From positions 1-20,778 of the forward strand of contig JAYMTA010001281.1 in assembly GCA_036897625.1 (NCBI GenBank): a stretch of DNA of 20,778 bases, in the 5' to 3' direction. The notes below the pieces were generated by a model. The model saw only the letters and a program-made list of their open reading frames with translations. It was not told where the DNA came from and did not search any database. The stretch's first letter is position 1; every line of letters starts with the position of its first letter. The translations under genes were made by a program, and so were the position numbers. This document shows positions 11,199 through 20,437 of this stretch, piece after piece. The stretch comes from Pelargonium cotyledonis (Eukaryota; Streptophyta; Magnoliopsida; Geraniales; Geraniaceae).

Positions 11199-11345
11199 AA
11201 TGAACATGATTTTTCAGAGTATAGTCTTAACTCACCATCCAAAACATCTTCTCTTTGATTGCTATGAAATAGTTTGCAGGTAATTAAGGTTGTGAGAAGC
11301 ATTTCACCATATATACTTGACATTGACTTTTATTACAGCTGAGAG

Positions 11346-11725
11346 TAGAGCTGACAATTCATGCTTACCGTGCTTAAGGTTGAGCATGTGCTATATGGGC
11401 CAGCACGATCACGACACAATTAATTAAATGGGTTGGGTTGACGCTACATGTTTAACACATTTAACTAAATGAGTAACATTGACCCGGCACGATTAGCACC
11501 ACACGACCTAACTCGTTATGCACAACATATCCCCAACTTGCTCCACACAATAAAGGGATCTCCTAAGTGTGTGTGTCGTGCATGTCACAACACAAATATT
11601 TAATCACGAGTGCTCTTTTTGATACTCCACATGAACACGACACAATCACAAGTTAGCAAGCCACTGAGTCCAGACATGTTTGTTTTGCTTCCTGTCATGT
11701 GTGGATACACAAAATGCCAGCTCTA
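11346..11725. mobile_element. 380-bp non-autonomous hAT-like transposon
   Basis: The left end reads TAGAGCTGACAATT. The right end, read in reverse complement, is TAGAGCTGGCATTT, so 12 of the 14 terminal bases match. The element is flanked by GCTGAGAG (11338-11345) and GCTGAGAT (11726-11733), an 8-bp target-site duplication with one mismatch, as expected for hAT elements. The interior is rich in CACGAC/AACACG motifs and has no transposase frame, so it would depend on an enzyme from elsewhere. It sits just past the end of the small-protein gene. Confidence 0.85.
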
Positions 11726-11733
11726 GCTGAGAT

Positions 11734-12251
11734 GTGTCTACAGTTCACTTTGTTGTGAGCAAATAGTAGTTTCAGGAAAGCTTTTGTAGTAGGCTATTAG
11801 GAACCAGTTTGCGGTAACATGGTCTTCAAATAATGAATCGGGCATGTCTTATGGGTCATGTGAGGGACAACTGAAACCTTGTACCTTAGTCCAAGACAAG
11901 GATTAAATATAACTTTGTATCCTATTGAGATCCCTTAAACTTGACTCCACATTTGTTTAGGAAAGCAAAAACCAGTAAATACAGAAACATACAAGCCAGA
12001 GGCTCAGGCTCTAGTAGTATGTGGATTTCCAAGTGGATGCGGTTGTGCAGCTTTAGTCCATCTTTAGCAGGTCCACTGAGTTTGGAAATCTCAGTTGTCA
12101 GATAGAGACTAGCTAGTAGTGTGGTCCAAAGTTAGCAGCAAAAGTGATGTCATGTGGGGAAGAGGATAGAGACTCACTCACACATATATGATGACAGGCT
12201 CATTTTGTATATAGTATAGTAATATATACTAATAAACTCTTTCCCTTAGCA
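11734..12251 (+). promoter_or_regulatory. spacer with promoter-like sequence before the small ORF
   Basis: No gene is visible from 11734 to about 12000. From about 12110 the sequence has plant-promoter character: a TGATGTCATGTGG stretch at about 12145-12157 (bZIP/G-box-like half sites) and TATATA-type sequence at about 12207-12230, shortly before the ATG at 12252. An imperfect hairpin lies at 12019-12095. The regulatory role is inferred. Confidence 0.35.
12019..12095. repeat. imperfect inverted repeat / hairpin
   Basis: GATTTCCAA (about 12024-12032) pairs with TTGGAAATC (about 12082-12090), and the adjacent GTGGA (about 12033-12037) pairs with TCCAC (12072-12076). Left between the stems is a loop of about 34 bases and a short bulge. 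The local segment CTGAGTTTGGAAATCTCAG can also fold on itself. It could be a small transposon relic or a structured RNA. Nothing identifies it as a microRNA. Confidence 0.45.
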
Positions 12252-12464
12252 ATGGACAACATAGGCATGAAGACAGGAGTAGAAGTAGAAGTAGGAATAG
12301 GAGGCATAACTGATAAGCTTCCTGAAACCGAAGGAACCCACATGAAAGCTACAGATAGAAAGAAACTAGGAGTAGGTGGAAGAGAATCTAATGAACAATG
12401 TCTTTTGTGCGATCGTGATGACGATGATTTTGATACAAAAATGGCAAATGGAGCCGACAAATAG
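12252..12464 (+). CDS. possible small hydrophilic protein, 70 aa, unrecognised
   Basis: An intact ATG-to-TAG frame begins in a favourable context (G at -3, G at +4). The product is charged: an early Val/Glu/Gly-rich segment (GVEVEVGIGG), a central Lys/Arg patch, a CLLC dicysteine, and an acidic run (DRDDDDFD) near residues 56-63. It has no signal peptide or membrane segment. I do not recognise the family. The opposite strand is also open over this stretch, which weakens the case because chance low-stop composition could explain both frames. TATA-like sequence upstream and the good start context are the supporting points. It could also be part of a noncoding transcript. Confidence 0.3.
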   Translation: MDNIGMKTGVEVEVGIGGITDKLPETEGTHMKATDRKKLGVGGRESNEQCLLCDRDDDDFDTKMANGADK

Positions 12465-12909
12465 GAATCTATGAGTTACCAAACCACCGGCTCTACCAGT
12501 ATAGTTCAAAACTTTAGTTTCTGCGTGTGAAAGGTTGAATGGCTTTACACCTCCTTTAAAAACCTAACATATAACATATACGCCTATATATCTTGTATCT
12601 CATAATCCTCTGTATATGTATTTGTGTCTCTGTCTCTGGAATATATATATATATATACAGAGTTGCACTGTACATTTTTAGATTTTTTCATTTTGGTTCC
12701 TATACTATATATTTTGTTTCAAATTCGCACTCATTATGTTTTTTTTTTGTTCTAACATAGTTCTCTTAGTCTTTGTTTCGTTCTAGTTCGGTCTCTATAT
12801 AGCTTTGTTCGTTATGAGTCTAATTTGTAATAGTGCTGTCAAATTGAGTTGATGTCTTACATTTTTCATGAAAACCAGTTAGATGACATGGCAATAACGT
12901 TAGCACAAG
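12465..12909. other. AT-rich spacer
   Basis: No gene is seen. It contains a short (AT)n run at about 12642-12657 and T-rich tracts. If the small ORF upstream is real, its 3' UTR would lie at the start of this stretch. Confidence 0.5.
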
Positions 12910-13040
12910 TGGAGCTGACAATTTGTGTGTTCGGTGTTTTGCATGAGCTAACACGAACACAACATGTTAATTAACATGATAACTAAATGTTTGACACGAC
13001 ACTGCCTTAACACGTTTAACATGACACGATCTAACACGAT
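12910..13040. mobile_element. truncated relative of the hAT-like element
   Basis: The left end TGGAGCTGACAATTTGTG resembles the left terminus of the 380-bp element at 11346. The interior repeats its AACACGA/GACACGA character and the shared TAACTAAATG-like block. No matching right terminus or 8-bp duplication was found downstream, so the copy appears truncated. The right limit given is where the resemblance fades. Confidence 0.55.
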
Positions 13041-14492
13041 ATATATGTACGTACGAGAAGATGATCACTTGAAACAAAATGGATATTGAGAGGACCAAAG
13101 CGCAACATTTTCTGAAGGGAAAAAGAGAGAAAGGAACCCATGTGAATGGAACTACATTTCTATATACATCTTCTGCATGCAGAACAAATATGATGATGTG
13201 GACAGGACAGGGCATAGTCTATATTTTACATTCATATATACAGTACATTGTGCTTCTCTTTATTTCTCCAGGAGCCTCTGTTGCCATTTTTATAATGTTA
13301 TATATTTGGAAAAAGCTAGCTATGAGCTCGGAATCTTTTTATGCAGGTAAAAAAGAAAGCTTATCATCAATCATGATGATGATCAACGATCCATACACAA
13401 TGTTAAAAACAAAAATGAAATAAAAAGCAAAAGAAGACTGAGACTGTGACAGTTTGACCGGTAGATACATATAGTTTTAATTTGGGTTGAAGTGAATTTA
13501 TATGGACCCCTCCATTTCTTTCAAGCCATCAACTGTTGAATGATAAAAGTGTTCTTTTTCCTTCCCAAAATTTCTTAGATTTATTTTTATATAGATTTGA
13601 ACAAAAGAACTTACTATAGATCATCACTACACGTTAAATTATATCATCCCAATATGGGCATTTTGGTCCCATCAATCAATATTGTTATATGGATGTCACT
13701 AGCTTTAAAATGGAACAAATTAATTTCAATTAGCACATACATTTAAAAGTCGTTACATGATGAATGATTTTTTGTTAGTGATTATTGTGAGTCGTAGTTT
13801 TTGTAGGTGATGAAGATTTGTCGATATCATCTCCAACCACACACATATATATAAGATTTTAAATCCATCACAAAATAATCACACATTGCTTTTTCTAATT
13901 GTGTGTATTAAAAAACTAATCAATTCAATATTAATTCATGCATGGATTTCATGATGAACTTCTTGACAGAGCTACATAAAGCTTGCTATTGTGATTCTTG
14001 CCTTGCAGAGCTTAATTCATTCATAAATCATATAATTAATGAAAGTTTATGTCAATTCTTATTCTTCTATATATATTTTTAAACTGAATTCTTTCGTTTA
14101 TTTAAACAATATTAAGGACATATATACAAATATAATTTATGCTTCCTTAGATATGGGATATTTGGATTTCATTTTTGGAACTTTTATTTATTTATGATTT
14201 GTTGCTAGAATTATTTGACAGCTCCAAATCTTCCTTTAATTTTTTTTTTATATTATTCACAAGACATGTGTTGCATCTCTGATGCATATATATGATGATA
14301 ATTTAGCTTTTGTATAGTTTAACCTTAAATCAACTTTGAATGTTTTATGATTTAATAAATCTTTACAACACACATGTCAATTTTGATTAATTAGAGCTGT
14401 GCTACACTGTCAAGACATAATGAATTGGTCATGCAGATTAATCAAACTTGCTTGAATGTTGAATCTAAACTAGCTAGAAACATGAATCTAAA
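13041..14492. other. intergenic AT-rich spacer
   Basis: I see no supportable gene here. A 114-codon open frame near 13079-13423 has low-complexity codon content and no recognisable family. The rest is AT-rich with short homopolymer runs and scattered dinucleotide tracts. Confidence 0.5.
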
Positions 14493-14501
14493 TTAAACTA
14501 A

Positions 14502-14885
14502 CAAAAAAGTCTTAATTTGGTCCCCGAATTTTGATGTTTTGTCCAAATTTAGTCCCTGAACTTTCATGTTTGACCCCAATTTGGTCCCTGAACTTTGCTT
14601 TGACCCGAAATAGTCCCTGAACTTTCACATAATGACCCAATTTGGTCCCTGAACTTTCACATATTGACCCAAAGTGGTCCTTGCCATTAGAGCTTATATC
14701 AAAAGTTCAGGGACTAAATTGGGTAATTATGTGAAAGTTCAAAGACCATTTCGGGTCAAAATAAAGTTCAGGGACCAGATTGGGGCGAAACATGAAAGTT
14801 CTGGGACTATTTTTGGTTAAAAAAAGTTTAGGGACTTAATTGGAACAAAACATTAAAGTTGAGGGACCAAAGTGAGACTTTTTCC
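14502..14885. mobile_element. 384-bp Mutator-type foldback MITE
   Basis: A perfect 9-bp target-site duplication TTAAACTAA flanks the element (14493-14501 and 14886-14894), the hallmark length for Mutator-like elements. The ends are inverted: AAAAAGTCT then TTTGGTCCC on the left mirrors the right end in reverse complement. Each arm is built from repeated units of about 30-45 bases around TTGGTCCCTGAACTTT, read as its complement in the right arm. The whole element can therefore fold into a long imperfect hairpin with its centre near 14690-14700. It carries no coding capacity. The exact boundary bases could shift by one or two. Confidence 0.9.
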
Positions 14886-14894
14886 TTAAACTAA

Positions 14895-15940
14895 TGAAAA
14901 GTACCATAATTAAACATTAGTATTATTTGTTTTTATAGCAGGAGAGTTCTGCATTGTCTTTTGCTTTTGTTATTTACACTGATCATAATTTTCATCGTTT
15001 TTGCATTTCTTGCTTGAAATCTTGAATTTATGAATTTACCAAAACACCGTTATACAGTAAATATCATGTGCAAAGATCTGTTAATCTTCTGCTTTTAAAA
15101 TAAATCTTCAAGTGAATATATATAGTAATAATAAAAAATGAAAAAGTGAATATATATAGTAAATACCACCTCAACTCATATACGTATATACTGTAACATA
15201 GCCAAGAAACTTACCAATATTGTAAGGATCTATTAGACTTTAGGTTTGGCTATCAATCCCATGAGTTTGATGAAGTTACTGTCTACTTTAAACTTAAATT
15301 GAACATAGTGCAAGTGATGAGTACTCAACCACAGAGAAGAGAGAGAAATGCTCAAAGCTATCAACTTCTAAGATAACGATTTCAAAGCCTTTTTTGTTTG
15401 TGGCGATCACCGAAACACTTGAAAGTTTATTCTACTTTGAGGACTAAGCTGTTGCCTTGTGACATTCAAATTATAAATTCGAGTCAACTTAACAATACTG
15501 TAAAAATAAAAATAAAGTACAATTAAATCAAAAATTCAAATCTAAACGCTAAATGACCTTATTCAAATCGCACAATTGGAGGAGTCTAGTACAATATTGG
15601 CCCACACTTCTAATTAGAAGAGTAGTAGAAGATTGAGTGGCAAAACCAGGAAAGACATGACACAAATGAGAATGTGTTGTGTAAATATTATAATAACATG
15701 AAACATGAGAAAGAAGACAGATCGATAGTATATTAGTATGTAACGTGAAGTATTGAGGAATGTTTTGTAGAAGCAGTGATTATTATTTAAAGAAAAAAAT
15801 ATAAAATTTGGGCTACGAGACATAGTATTGCGTGTTGTAGGGTATGGACGGTTTAGTGGCCCACACAGCCTTTTAGAAGGGCCTTCAAATTTTGTTAGTT
15901 TCTGTGCATACAAAAGCAGATAGAGAGATGCTCTCTCTTT
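14895..15940. other. distal upstream spacer of the NAC gene
   Basis: No supportable gene is present. A direct repeat AGTGAATATATATAGTAA occurs twice at about 15112-15171. The minus-strand open frame near 15614-15913 shows no family features. The final few hundred bases may include distal promoter elements of the NAC gene, but none is distinctive. Confidence 0.45.
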
Positions 15941-15943
15941 TCT

Positions 15944-16046
15944 GTATATATATATATATATATATATTTGCTCTCTCTCTCTCTAGCTATGTGTGTCTCA
16001 CTCTCTCTCTCTAGCTATGTGTCTCTCTCTCTCTAGCTGTGTGCTT
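15944..16046. repeat. (TA)n and CT-rich minisatellite upstream of the NAC gene
   Basis: A (TA)n tract (about 15944-15967) is followed by three tandem copies of a roughly 23-28 bp unit. Each copy is a CTCTCTCT run ending in CTAGCTATGTGT or CTAGCTGTGTG (15970-16044). CT-rich tracts often lie near plant transcription starts, so this may mark the core promoter or distal leader. The compound structure is prone to length variation. Confidence 0.8.
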
Positions 16047-16412
16047 TTGTTTTGTTTTCACACAATGCTATACACATAGAATCTTCAAAAGCTCTCATCA
16101 AACGACTAAAGTGATCCTGTTTCTATTTCAGAGTAGTAACATATATTGTCGCAATTAATATTCCTTTTTCCTTTAATCTCCCATTTCTTAACATAACCAC
16201 CAAATCTACCACTCCCAATCTTTCTTTAACAATACGTCACATGGCATCTTTGTAATATTGTGCAATCATAAGGTCTAATGTCATTTGCCTCTATCTCATT
16301 CCAGCGGTGGCCTATTTAGTTCCATCTCTTTCAAGCCTGTTTATTTCAACTTTCTTCTTCTTCTTCTTCTTCATTGTGATCTTCTTGAATTGAATTGATC
16401 AAGCTGCTTCAA
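16047..16412 (+). promoter_or_regulatory. proximal promoter / 5' leader of the NAC gene
   Basis: This pyrimidine-rich stretch ends in a (TTC)n run at 16351-16371, about 40 bases before the ATG. Upstream ATGs occur, including one opening a 13-codon frame that ends near 16320. They matter only if transcription starts well upstream, which cannot be judged here. Confidence 0.45.
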
Positions 16413-19400
16413 ATGGCACCCATGAGCCTCCCTCCTGGTTTCAGGTTCCATCCCACAGACGAAGAGCTTGTCGCCTTCTATCTTCATCGAAAGATCAATG
16501 GCCTAACCATTGAGCTTGAAATCATCCCAGAGGTTGATCTCTACAAATGTGAACCATGGGATTTGCCAGGTATTATATTCAATCTTGATCATTTTCTTCC
16601 ATTTAAATGTCATCTTAATTTGAACTTGATCATTTTCTTTCATATTTATGACACTAATAAGTGATAATATTCTTCTTGAAGATTATCATTTCCTTGCATC
16701 TTCTTGAAGATTATCATTTTCTAAAGATTATCATTTTTCTTGCATATTTATTATGACACTGATAAGATTCTTCTTGTAGATAATCATTTTCTTGTATATT
16801 TATATGATACACTGATAACATTTTTCTTGAACATGATAATTTTCGTGCATATTTATACTACAGTACTAATTATAAGATTCTTCTTCTTGATCTTCTGAGA
16901 TCATATATGAACAGACAAAATAGTTTCTTGCATAGAAGATTCTTCTTGAACATGATCATTTTCTTTGCATATTCTTGCTACAAATAACATTTCTTCTTCT
17001 TCTTTTTCTTAAATTAATACAGAAAAATGGTTTTTGCCAAGCAATGATATGGAATGGTACTTTTATAGCCCAAGGGACAGGAAGTACCCAAACGGGTCAA
17101 GAACTAACAGAGCAACCAAAGCTGGGTACTGGAAAGCCACTGGCAAAGACAGGTTGGTGCATTCTCTAAAACGACCCGTCGGAATGAAGAAGACTTTGGT
17201 TTATTATAGAGGAAGAGCTCCACACGGTATCAGAAGCAATTGGGTGATGCACGAGTATTGTCTGATCGAAAAAATCTCTTCTAATTCCAGCTCTGCCTCG
17301 ACCAGTTCAAAGGTAGGTACGTAATACTACGTACTATAGCTTTTACAGGACAACAAACAAGTATATATAAGGCTAGGGTTTAACAAGAATATATACATAT
17401 ATGTAACTTTCACACAAGACGTATATATATATATATATATGGTTATTAGGGTTTCAACAGAAAAAAAGATAGATCATTAGTTTGTAATATACGTTTGTTT
17501 TTTATTTCTGTGTTCAAGTAAAACCCTAAAGATCGAGCACAAAAAGATTTTATAAGATCTCTATATATGCATGGGGTTTAGTGCTATATATATCTTTTGA
17601 TAATTATGAGATTATCATATATATAGGACACTTCCTAGTGGATTTTTTGTTCCTTGTGTTTTCAAAAAAAAAAAAAAAAAAAAATCATTGAGCTCAATAT
17701 GAATCGTATCTATATATATTCCTGTTGGATTTGTTATGTTTACTTTAATTCCGTCTCTTTTTATTAGAAAAGAATGATCTTATTTAATCTTTACTCATTA
17801 CTTCTACATCTTTTGCTTGCTATCTCTTCTCTTTCTTTTAATTTCCTTTCCTCTTCTTTCTCATTTAGCTAGCTTCTAAAAATCTTTACGTGTTTAACAA
17901 CAACTAGTTAATTATAAGTTAATTAATTATATATTTGTTACAAATATTTCATTGTTTGATGATAATTAAATAACGATGCAATTATATATATGTAGGACTC
18001 CTACGCATTGTGTCGCGTCTTCAAGAAAACAATAATTTTACCAAAGACTAAAGAAGAAGCTCCAAATAAGAATTTGATCTCCGAAGATCAAATTTTGGGA
18101 TATAATGATGCAAATGGAATTGAAACTTCCCGCGGGAGAGAAGCCGAAGATGATCAGAGCTTGAATGTAGAATGTTATTATTCAAAGTTTCCATCTGATA
18201 CATCTTCTTCAGATGTCACTCAAGGCACACCAGCTGAAATTTGCATAGCAGATCATGAACATGATCATTTGCAACCTCCATTTACCTCATCTGATGAAGC
18301 AAATAGTTCAGCAAATCTCTACTCTCTCGGTGTAGATTATTCCTCAACTCTCATCCAGGTAGTTAATAACATTAATTTCTTCAAAGTTACTATTATTATT
18401 ATTATCGTTGCATATAATTAAGCGAAAAGAGGTTTAAACTAACTAAGCAAATGCATAAAAGTCCAAGAATAAACACAAAAACTCGTTCGTAAACATTTTC
18501 GTAATTAGTATGCACTTTTTTCACTCTCCGGGTACTTTTATGCACGTTAACACACTCTATATTTAATAATTAGATAGGGTCTCATTTAATTTAAGAATGT
18601 TTAATTTAGCATAAAAATGATAGGCCATGCACAAGCTTAGATTCTGTTAATAACATGACATGTTATGTGTGTCACTCCTCTTGTGGGCCATAATGATTAT
18701 AAATCTTGTGCTCTCACCTTTTTTTTTTTTACATATTGTTGATGATATGATTGTTTCCTTTGCCAAGAACTACATTTCCAGCAACATTTTTGCTTTATAA
18801 TTTATACATATATTACTTATAATAAGGCTTTAGCTTCATGTTCACACCTTAATTACAGTATAGATCACACCAATAATGATATCATACGTAAGTGTGATGA
18901 GTAATGTTATTATTGGTTTCATCATATATGCAAGTTGGCCCACAAAACCCAGCACCTTTGACTTGTCTTTTTGATCTTAAAGTGACAAAAATTTAAAGTA
19001 TAGTGTATAGCAAGTGATGAACTCTTTTGATCTTAAATGGCTTTCTTCACCATTTACTATAACTTCTTTTGACTGACTCAAAACTCCTTACTTTCAACCA
19101 TCTTTCTTCCTCATTTTCTTCTTCTCCTAATTCTTCTTCACTGTCTCCAATGCTATCTCAATCTCATCATCACTCCATCACTTCTAACTTGTAATTTCAA
19201 CTTCACTCCAAAGAAGTGCATTGCTCTTTTCTTTTCTCTCTCTTTACATACTTTATCCCCAACTTTGTCTTTCAAATTTGAACCCTTCTATTTCATTGGA
19301 GTAGTTTGCGATGACCGAAATCAAATTGAAAACCAAATGGATCGAGCTACACAGTAAAGGGTAGATTTAATTTCCCGTTTTCTTAAAACCCCTCCAATCC

Positions 19401-19968
19401 ATTTCCAAAGAACATATATATATATATATATATTGTTATTTCTCCTCCAACGAAAAATAACTTCAGTATTCAACTTTCATGTGTCATTTTGAGAAAAATG
19501 GCTTTCAAGATTCGAATATTCCGACCTTGGACAGCAATAAGTTGTGTTAGAAATAGTGTAATTAACTAACGGTAAAACATGTTTTAAAAAAACTCGGAAG
19601 ATTGAATTGAGTTGTGAAAAAGAAAACTCGAGACATTTTGCATATTAATTTTCAACATTGTTCTCGTAACTTTGTGCTCATAGTCTCTCTCCGGCCCATC
19701 ATTGATGCATCGATATTTGTACTTTCCACAAGAGTAAGGACTAATAATATTTATGTGGTTTTTTCAGGACATTCAGCAAATGGAAAGCTTCACAACTGGT
19801 CTTCACTATCAATTTCCATTTCCACCTTTAGAACTAGAAGATTTCCCACAGATAAACATTGCAGATACAATAAAGGGAACAAAGCCAGAAGCCATGGATG
19901 ATTTTGTCATGTATGACAAATACCAGCTAGGTCATGATCACTCTCAAGATTCATTTGACATAAGTTAA
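16413..19968 (+). CDS. NAC-domain transcription factor
   Basis: Four exons (16413-16569, 17023-17312, 17996-18358, 19768-19968) join in frame with GT-AG junctions to give 336 aa. The N-terminal NAC domain (about 6-161) is complete. Subdomain A is [15 protein letters not shown] (6-20). [16 protein letters not shown] closes exon 1. The WKATGKDR block (89-96) and [16 protein letters not shown] (108-123) form the DNA-contacting region. [11 protein letters not shown] (150-160) closes the domain. The divergent C-terminus (162-336) is Ser/Asp/Glu-rich and probably the activation region. NAC proteins bind CACG-core promoter sites as dimers in the nucleus. The domain resembles the Arabidopsis NAC020/NAC045/NAC086 group by eye; the orthologue is not assigned. 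Uncommon substitutions include WVMHEYCL where WVMHEYRL is typical. The start is the first ATG at the usual family distance before the PPGFRFHP block. A third intron inside the C-terminal coding region is present. Confidence 0.94.
16583..16988. repeat. degenerate tandem repeat filling NAC intron 1
   Basis: About eight imperfect copies of a roughly 50-60 bp unit fill the first intron. The consensus blocks are ATTCTTCTTGAA, GAT(T/C)ATCATTTTCTTGCAT, ATTTATGACACTGATAA. Copies begin near 16583, 16624, 16662, 16700, 16767, 16821, 16877 and 16936. Together they occupy nearly all of the 453-nt intron (16570-17022). Confidence 0.85.
17313..17995 (+). other. NAC intron 2
   Basis: This is a 683-nt GT-AG intron (donor GTAGGT, acceptor TGTAG). 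It contains an (AT)n run at about 17421-17440 and a poly-A run at about 17665-17684. It lies at the conserved junction immediately before the last NAC subdomain. Confidence 0.85.
18359..19767 (+). other. NAC intron 3, long and in the C-terminal coding region
   Basis: This is a 1409-nt GT-AG intron (donor GTAGTT, acceptor TTTTCAG). It holds a long pyrimidine-rich stretch at about 19060-19290 and an (AT)n tract at about 19412-19432. The exon 3 frame stays open past the donor to a TAA at 18419-18421, so retention would add a 20-residue tail. No separate gene is seen inside. Confidence 0.8.
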
Positions 19969-20437
19969 GTTGGGTTTAATAATCAAAATGTGGGATTATT
20001 CTTCAAATTAAGTTAGATTTTATTTTTCCTTTTCATGTTTAGTGTTTAAAGTACTTTGGGTCAATTTTGACAGCAGGAAATTATGGGTAAACAAACCATC
20101 TTATATAAATGATGGTGTTGATTTCTTTATACAAATATATACTTCTTTTTTTTTTATAACTCCTCCCATGGTGGGAGAGGAGTGGGTATATTGGGAGGGC
20201 TGGCCTCTTGTGTAGCCCATTGTTGTTATGAAGAAGAAAAAAAAAATCAATACAACATGTAGTTGTTCATCAGTTTCTGCATTTGACAGTTCCTTTTAAT
20301 ATATATGCACCACCTTTTGATTTTGGGGAGACAATTATCTAACAATTTTAGATTCATAGATAAGAGAATTATATAATTAAGAGAGAGAAAAAAAAGGATA
20401 TATTCTTATTTTATTGGGTTTGCTAAATGATGCAACA
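19969..20437. other. NAC 3' UTR and short intergenic spacer
   Basis: The NAC transcript should end within this stretch. No clear canonical signal was found, only AT-rich sequence. A strong short inverted repeat lies at 20159-20183, where ACTCCTCCCA faces TGGGAGAGGAGT. It could be a 3' structural element or a repeat relic. Confidence 0.45.

Noticed and set aside
11027..11323. 98-codon minus-strand and 68-codon plus-strand frames
   Set aside because: They lie in the 3' UTR of the small-protein gene, in T/A-rich low-complexity DNA that opens frames by chance.
12200..12460. 86-codon minus-strand frame opposite the small ORF
   Set aside because: It is Ser/Pro-rich with no family features and mirrors the plus-strand frame. 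Only one strand is likely to be real, and the plus frame has the better start context.
13079..13423. 114-codon + strand open frame with a hydrophobic middle
   Set aside because: It follows directly on a truncated transposon copy, its sequence is low-complexity (Met/Ile/Lys-rich), it matches no family I know, and no promoter or splice context supports it.
15614..15913. 99-codon minus-strand open frame
   Set aside because: It is AT-driven and Phe/Leu/Ile-rich with no domain, and sits in the NAC upstream region without supporting context.
16395..16412. Six extra codons upstream of the NAC ATG
   Set aside because: They begin with TTG rather than ATG. The ATG at 16413 gives the usual NAC start a few residues before the PPGFRFHP block.
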